A stretch of DNA of 8,453 nt from VAZQ01 sp036406655 (lineage in GTDB: Bacteria; Pseudomonadota; Alphaproteobacteria; Rhizobiales; Xanthobacteraceae), in contig DASXAP010000066.1 of assembly GCA_036406655.1 (NCBI GenBank), positions 1 through 8,453 on the forward strand. The letters are read 5' to 3'. The notes under the pieces are model-generated. The model worked only from the letters and a program-made list of their open reading frames with translations, did no database searches and was not told the origin of the DNA. How positions within the stretch are numbered: position 1 is the stretch's first letter; the number at the start of each line of letters is the position of its first letter. The translations under genes were made by a program, and so were the position numbers. Below are positions 6,219-8,453 of this stretch, piece after piece.

Positions 6219-6427
6219 GCGCGCTCGGCCATCGCAACGAGCGGCTCGCCGTCCTCGAGCAGAAGGTCTCGCAGATGGAGGCGGCGCTCGAGAAGGTGTC
6301 GATCAAGGTCGACGAGATGCACGCGATACTGCTGCAGGCGCGCGGGGTGCGCTGGGCGGTCATCGCGGTGTCCGGCCTGGTCGGCTTTCTCGCCGGCATC
6401 CTGCACTGGCTCCTCGGCAAGGCATGA
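6215..6427 (+). CDS. XhlA-like small protein: coiled coil plus one C-terminal TM segment
   Basis: A 70-residue protein. Residues 8-40 (NERLAVLEQKVSQMEAALEKVSIKVDEMHAILL) have heptad spacing of hydrophobic residues typical of a coiled coil. Residues 46-66 (RWAVIAVSGLVGFLAGILHWLL) form a single membrane helix ending in GKA. This architecture resembles XhlA-type phage lysis accessory proteins, which act with a holin and endolysin. The ATG lies inside the previous stop (ATGA), so translation is probably coupled. An Rz-like spanin is a less likely alternative, because the membrane helix is at the C-terminus and no lipoprotein partner is seen nearby. Confidence 0.75.
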   Translation: MSALGHRNERLAVLEQKVSQMEAALEKVSIKVDEMHAILLQARGVRWAVIAVSGLVGFLAGILHWLLGKA

Positions 6428-6439
6428 GCGGTAGGAGCC

Positions 6440-6685
6440 ATGGGCAGGCGGCGCCGCACCTACCACGTGATCCCGTACGGCGCATGGACGCGGCCGCGCA
6501 TGCGCGACTTCCGCGAGCAATGCTGCGACTGCGGGCTCGTTCACCGGCTCGACTTCCGCATCGTCGGCCGGCGCAGGAGTGCCCGCGGCCGCGGCCGCGC
6601 GCCGTGGATCGAGTTTCGCACCCGCCGCGACGAGCGCGCCACCGCCGCCGCCCGCCGCCGCTTCAGGCGCACGGCCGATGCGTGA
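6440..6685 (+). CDS. Small basic CDCG-containing phage-associated protein
   Basis: An 81-residue, very Arg-rich protein. A YHVIPYGAWTRPRMRDFR segment leads to CCDCGLVHRLDFRIV (C28, C29, C31, H35), then an Arg/Gly-rich insertion and IEFRTRRDERATAAARRR. I recall small proteins of this pattern (CCDCGLVH followed by FRARRN.R.T) in alphaproteobacterial prophages, with no assigned function. The Cys/His group might bind a metal, but no second CxxC pair completes a standard zinc finger. AGGAG (6433-6437) precedes the ATG with only two bases between, an unusually short spacing. An alternative ATG at 6424, overlapping the previous stop, opens a different frame with poor coding character and is not preferred. 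Confidence 0.72.
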   Translation: MGRRRRTYHVIPYGAWTRPRMRDFREQCCDCGLVHRLDFRIVGRRRSARGRGRAPWIEFRTRRDERATAAARRRFRRTADA

Positions 6686-6730
6686 GCACCGGGGCCGCCG
6701 GCCGCGCCGGCAGAGGGAGGAGGAAAGACG

Positions 6731-6952
6731 ATGAGCGGCTCGCCCCCGCAAGGCGCGCCCGCCGGGCTCGTGCACAGGCTGCGCCTGCTCGAGGCCCATG
6801 CGCGGCACAGGCTTGGCCAATATCGCGCGCATCTCGCCGCGCAAGGCGCGGATGCCGCGGAGAAGAAAGCCGATGCCGGGCGGGAATCCGATCCCCCGGC
6901 CGGCGCCGATTCGGCAGCCGCCCGAGCGGGCAGCCGGGGCGAGGCCCGGTAA
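6731..6952 (+). CDS. Unrecognised small protein (73 aa) with a strong ribosome binding site
   Basis: An AGGAGG (6718-6723, within a purine-rich run) sits seven bases before the ATG, the best ribosome binding site in the window; this is the main evidence for the gene. The 73-residue product has a short basic helix (residues 12-38, GLVHRLRLLEAHARHRLGQYRAHLAAQ) and then a low-complexity Ala/Asp/Arg/Gly tail. It has no membrane segment and no motif I know. Another frame (6798-7049) is open across part of it and the following gap, but lacks a ribosome binding site. It may be the last gene of the lysis transcript or a small chromosomal gene; its function is unknown. Confidence 0.48.
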   Translation: MSGSPPQGAPAGLVHRLRLLEAHARHRLGQYRAHLAAQGADAAEKKADAGRESDPPAGADSAAARAGSRGEAR

Positions 6953-7028
6953 GGCCGGGGCAAGGCCGGCGATGACGGGACAGGAGCTTTCGCAGCTCCC
7001 GCTCGAGCCCGCGGGCGCCGCGGGACTG

Positions 7029-7066
7029 CCGGCATTGCCGGGAAATTAATTTGCCGGAAATGCCGG
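7029..7066. repeat. 38-bp near-perfect palindrome centred on AAATTAATTT
   Basis: The sequence equals its own reverse complement at 34 of 38 positions: CCGGCATT/AATGCCGG outer arms, CCGG inner arms, and a perfect 10-base AT-only centre (7043-7052). It is the only strongly AT-rich patch nearby. It lies 35 bases before the small gene at 7102 and could be an operator for a dimeric regulator or a transcript-ending hairpin. It has no T-run and neither use is proven. Confidence 0.6.
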
Positions 7067-7101
7067 CCCCGGCGTATTGCTTCTGCAGGCGAGGGCGGGC
7101 C

Positions 7102-7326
7102 ATGTCGATTCATCAGCTGCTCAAGGATGACGCGGCTTTCAATCCCGAGGAGATCGCTGTGATTGCCGGCGCCTTCGAGGACGCGCTCGAGCGGCTGCGG
7201 CTGGTGCGGCGCTCCGACCCGCTCGCCGAGATGGTGGCGCAGAAGGTGATCGAGCTGGCAAAACGCGGCGAGCGCGACCGGCAGCGGCTGTGCGAGCAGG
7301 TCGTGGCGGCCTTCAGCCCGGACTGA
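7102..7326 (+). CDS. Conserved hypothetical protein, 74 aa, helical
   Basis: The ATG at 7102 follows a weak GAGGG (7091-7095). The product starts SIHQLLKDDAAFNPEEIAVIAGAFEDALERLRLV and ends with EMVAQKVIELAKRGERDRQRLCEQVVAAF. The layout of an acidic N-terminus, a helix with AFEDALERL, and a C-terminal VIELAKRGERD.Q.L helix resembles small conserved proteins of unknown function in Bradyrhizobium-type chromosomes, from memory. It has no membrane segment and no catalytic motif. It stands alone, downstream of the palindrome at 7029-7066 and convergent with the reductase gene. Bases 7327-7383, between the two stops, hold only a GC-rich CCGGCCGG patch. Confidence 0.75.
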   Translation: MSIHQLLKDDAAFNPEEIAVIAGAFEDALERLRLVRRSDPLAEMVAQKVIELAKRGERDRQRLCEQVVAAFSPD

Positions 7327-7383
7327 TCCCGGGCGCGTGGCGGCGGAGGCCCGGCCGGCCCGCCCGTCTCACGTGCATCAGCT

Positions 7384-8322
7384 CTACCGAAATCCGTCCT
7401 GGCTTCTGCGTCCCATCCGGTAGGGCTTGAGCAGCGCGTAGACGGCCTCGTGGGCGGCCGTCGTCACGCCGTATCTTCTTCCCAGTGCCACGACCTTGCC
7501 GGCGAGCCAGTCGAGCTCGAGGCGGTTGCCGGCTTCGAGATCATTCGCCATCGACGCCTTCATCGTCGGCGGAAACTGTGCCACCGCGCGGTCGAGCTCG
7601 GCCGCGAAGTCCGCCGGGAACGCGACGCCGTGGGCGCGGCCTACCGCCACGGTCTCCTGCATCAGTCGCCAGAAGAACGCCCGCATGTCCTCGTCGTCGC
7701 GCACGACGCCGAGCGGCTGCCGGCTGCCGGCGGTGATGCCGGAGGTTCCCGAGAGCAGCACGAACTTCTTCCAGATGTCGAGCAGCATCTGCTCCGAAAG
7801 GGTGATGTCGATGCCGGCCGCACGCATCTGCTCCACATAGCCCGCGAGCACGCGGTCGGCACGCCGGTCGAGACGTCCGCAGCGGATCTGCGCCGTGGTG
7901 CCGGTGTGGCGGATCAGGCCGGGGCCGGCGATCCTCGCCACGACATAGGTGGCCCCGCCGACCGTGACCTCGTCACCGAGAATGGGGACGAGGCGCTCGA
8001 CGCTGTCGACGCCGTTCTGCAGGGTGATGACCCGCGTCCCGGAGGAGACAAGCGGGCGCGCCCGCTCAGCGGCCTCCTCGGTGTCCCACAGCTTGACCGC
8101 GAACAGCACCACCTCGGCCGGCCCGGCCCGGCCGGGATCGTCGGTGACGTGCACGTCGGTGAGGTGCAGGTCGCCGAGGCCGCTCTCGATCCTGAGTCCG
8201 TGCCGGCGGATGGCGTCGTGATGCGCGCCGCGCGCTATGAACACCACGTCGTGACCGGCGGCGGCGAGGCGGGCGCCGAAATAGCCGCCGACCGCACCCG
8301 CCGCCATGACCGCGACCCGCAT
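7384..8322 (-). CDS. panE: 2-dehydropantoate 2-reductase (ketopantoate reductase, PanE/ApbA family)
   Basis: A 312-residue member of the family that reduces 2-dehydropantoate to pantoate with NADPH in pantothenate and CoA synthesis, in the cytoplasm. The N-terminal Rossmann fold reads VMAAGAVGGYFGARLA (5-20), followed by VVLFAVKLWD (71-80, K77) and ITLQNGVDS (99-107, N103). The C-terminal domain has DIWKKFVLL (K185/K186, one being the likely catalytic Lys) and KASMANDLEAGNRLELDW (E269 in the conserved acidic position). Length is normal. Two deviations exist: residue 7 is Ala where the GxGxxG motif normally has Gly, and the usual Asn after the Lys motif is absent (SGTSGIT). Substrate specificity is therefore uncertain, and many genomes carry several such paralogues. 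On the minus strand an AGGAGG (complement of 8327-8332) lies four bases before the ATG. It stands alone, convergent with the gene at 7102. Confidence 0.85.
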   Translation of the reverse strand: MRVAVMAAGAVGGYFGARLAAAGHDVVFIARGAHHDAIRRHGLRIESGLGDLHLTDVHVTDDPGRAGPAEVVLFAVKLWDTEEAAERARPLVSSGTRVITLQNGVDSVERLVPILGDEVTVGGATYVVARIAGPGLIRHTGTTAQIRCGRLDRRADRVLAGYVEQMRAAGIDITLSEQMLLDIWKKFVLLSGTSGITAGSRQPLGVVRDDEDMRAFFWRLMQETVAVGRAHGVAFPADFAAELDRAVAQFPPTMKASMANDLEAGNRLELDWLAGKVVALGRRYGVTTAAHEAVYALLKPYRMGRRSQDGFR

Positions 8323-8336
8323 CGAGCCTCCTGCAA

Positions 8337-8354
8337 GGGCGGGCTTCTCCGCCC
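8337..8354 (-). promoter_or_regulatory. Small hairpin just upstream of the panE ribosome binding site
   Basis: GGGCGG (8337-8342) pairs with CCGCCC (8349-8354) across a six-base loop. In the minus-strand transcript this hairpin would sit four bases before the AGGAGG of the reductase gene and could affect translation. The stem is short in GC-rich DNA, so it may be chance. Confidence 0.25.
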
Positions 8355-8391
8355 GAGGCTAGTGTAGCGAGTCTGACGCTTGTATGCGTGT

Positions 8392-8438
8392 GTCCCGGGC
8401 GCGGCGCAGCACGAAGTGTTGCGCTGCAGACCCGGGAC
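8392..8438. repeat. 47-bp palindromic repeat upstream of panE
   Basis: The outer arms GTCCCGGG (8392-8399) and CCCGGGAC (8431-8438) are perfectly complementary. An inner 9-bp stem GCGCAGCAC/GTGTTGCGC (8404-8412, 8416-8424, one G-T pair) closes on a GAA loop, with a small asymmetric internal loop between the stems. The pattern of CCCGGG arms around a GCGCAGC core resembles a repeat I recall as common between genes of Bradyrhizobium and relatives. It may act as a transcription barrier or be a mobile REP-like element. Confidence 0.75.
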
Positions 8439-8453
8439 CGTCCGAAACGCGAT

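Noticed and set aside
6424..6439. ATG at 6424 overlapping the stop of the coiled-coil gene (ATGA)
   Set aside because: The overlap is attractive, but the frame it opens is Arg/Pro/His-rich shadow sequence, while the 6440 frame has the CCDCGLVH pattern.
6798..7049. Open frame of 83 codons overlapping the 6731 gene
   Set aside because: No ribosome binding site, Arg/Pro/Ala-rich, and it ends inside the 7029-7066 palindrome. The competing frame at 6731 has a strong site, though neither is certain.
7450..8367. Plus-strand open frame of 305 codons opposite panE
   Set aside because: Shadow of the reductase gene, which carries clear family motifs and a good ribosome binding site on the minus strand.
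8392..8438. Intrinsic terminator
   Set aside because: The hairpin is strong but no T-run follows on either strand, and its sequence fits a dispersed repeat better.
1..8453. tRNA/att site, integrase, CRISPR array, toxin-antitoxin or defence system
   Set aside because: I looked for tRNA-like cloverleaf sequence, regularly spaced repeats, recombinase motifs and paired small toxin/antitoxin genes and saw none I could support.

Overview
The window is uniformly GC-rich and looks like a chromosomal segment of an alphaproteobacterium of the order Hyphomicrobiales, probably near Bradyrhizobiaceae/Xanthobacteraceae. Three things suggest this: the protein styles (a PAS/HisKA/REC hybrid kinase, a PanE of the Bradyrhizobium type), rhizobial-phage-like genes at both ends of the kinase, and three different palindromic elements (1045-1087, 4410-4516, 8392-8438) whose sequences resemble dispersed intergenic repeats I recall from those genomes. 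The taxonomic call rests on memory of families, not on a search.

Region 1 (1-1938) is a prophage remnant from a head/structural module. It holds the last codons of an upstream gene, a coiled-coil protein with a duplicated 12-residue N-terminal motif, a small conserved phage protein with a TTG start, and a scaffold-like gene. The genes are packed with overlapping stop and start codons. The scaffold-like gene is broken by an in-frame TAG at 1234-1236, carries a palindromic repeat inside its coding sequence, and loses recognisable coding character after about 1670. No capsid gene follows.

Region 2 (1931-4396) is one large intact gene for a soluble hybrid sensor histidine kinase: three PAS-like domains, HisKA, HATPase and a receiver domain, with all key residues present. 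A cluster of strong stem-loops (4410-4516) separates it from the next genes.

Region 3 (4550-6685, perhaps to 6952) is a compact lysis-type cassette. It encodes a lysozyme-like endolysin with a Pro/Ala linker and C-terminal membrane segments, a small multi-span membrane protein, a protein resembling the 3-TM holins linked to gene-transfer-agent release, an XhlA-like coiled coil plus one TM segment, and a small Cys-containing phage-associated protein. A short unrecognised ORF with a strong ribosome binding site follows. The kinase therefore lies between a decayed phage head module and an apparently intact lysis module.

Region 4 (6953-8453) returns to ordinary chromosome: a 38-bp near-perfect palindrome, a small conserved hypothetical gene, and, convergent to it on the minus strand, a ketopantoate-reductase family gene. 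Another palindromic repeat lies upstream of that gene. I saw no tRNA, rRNA, integrase, transposase, CRISPR array or clear attachment site.
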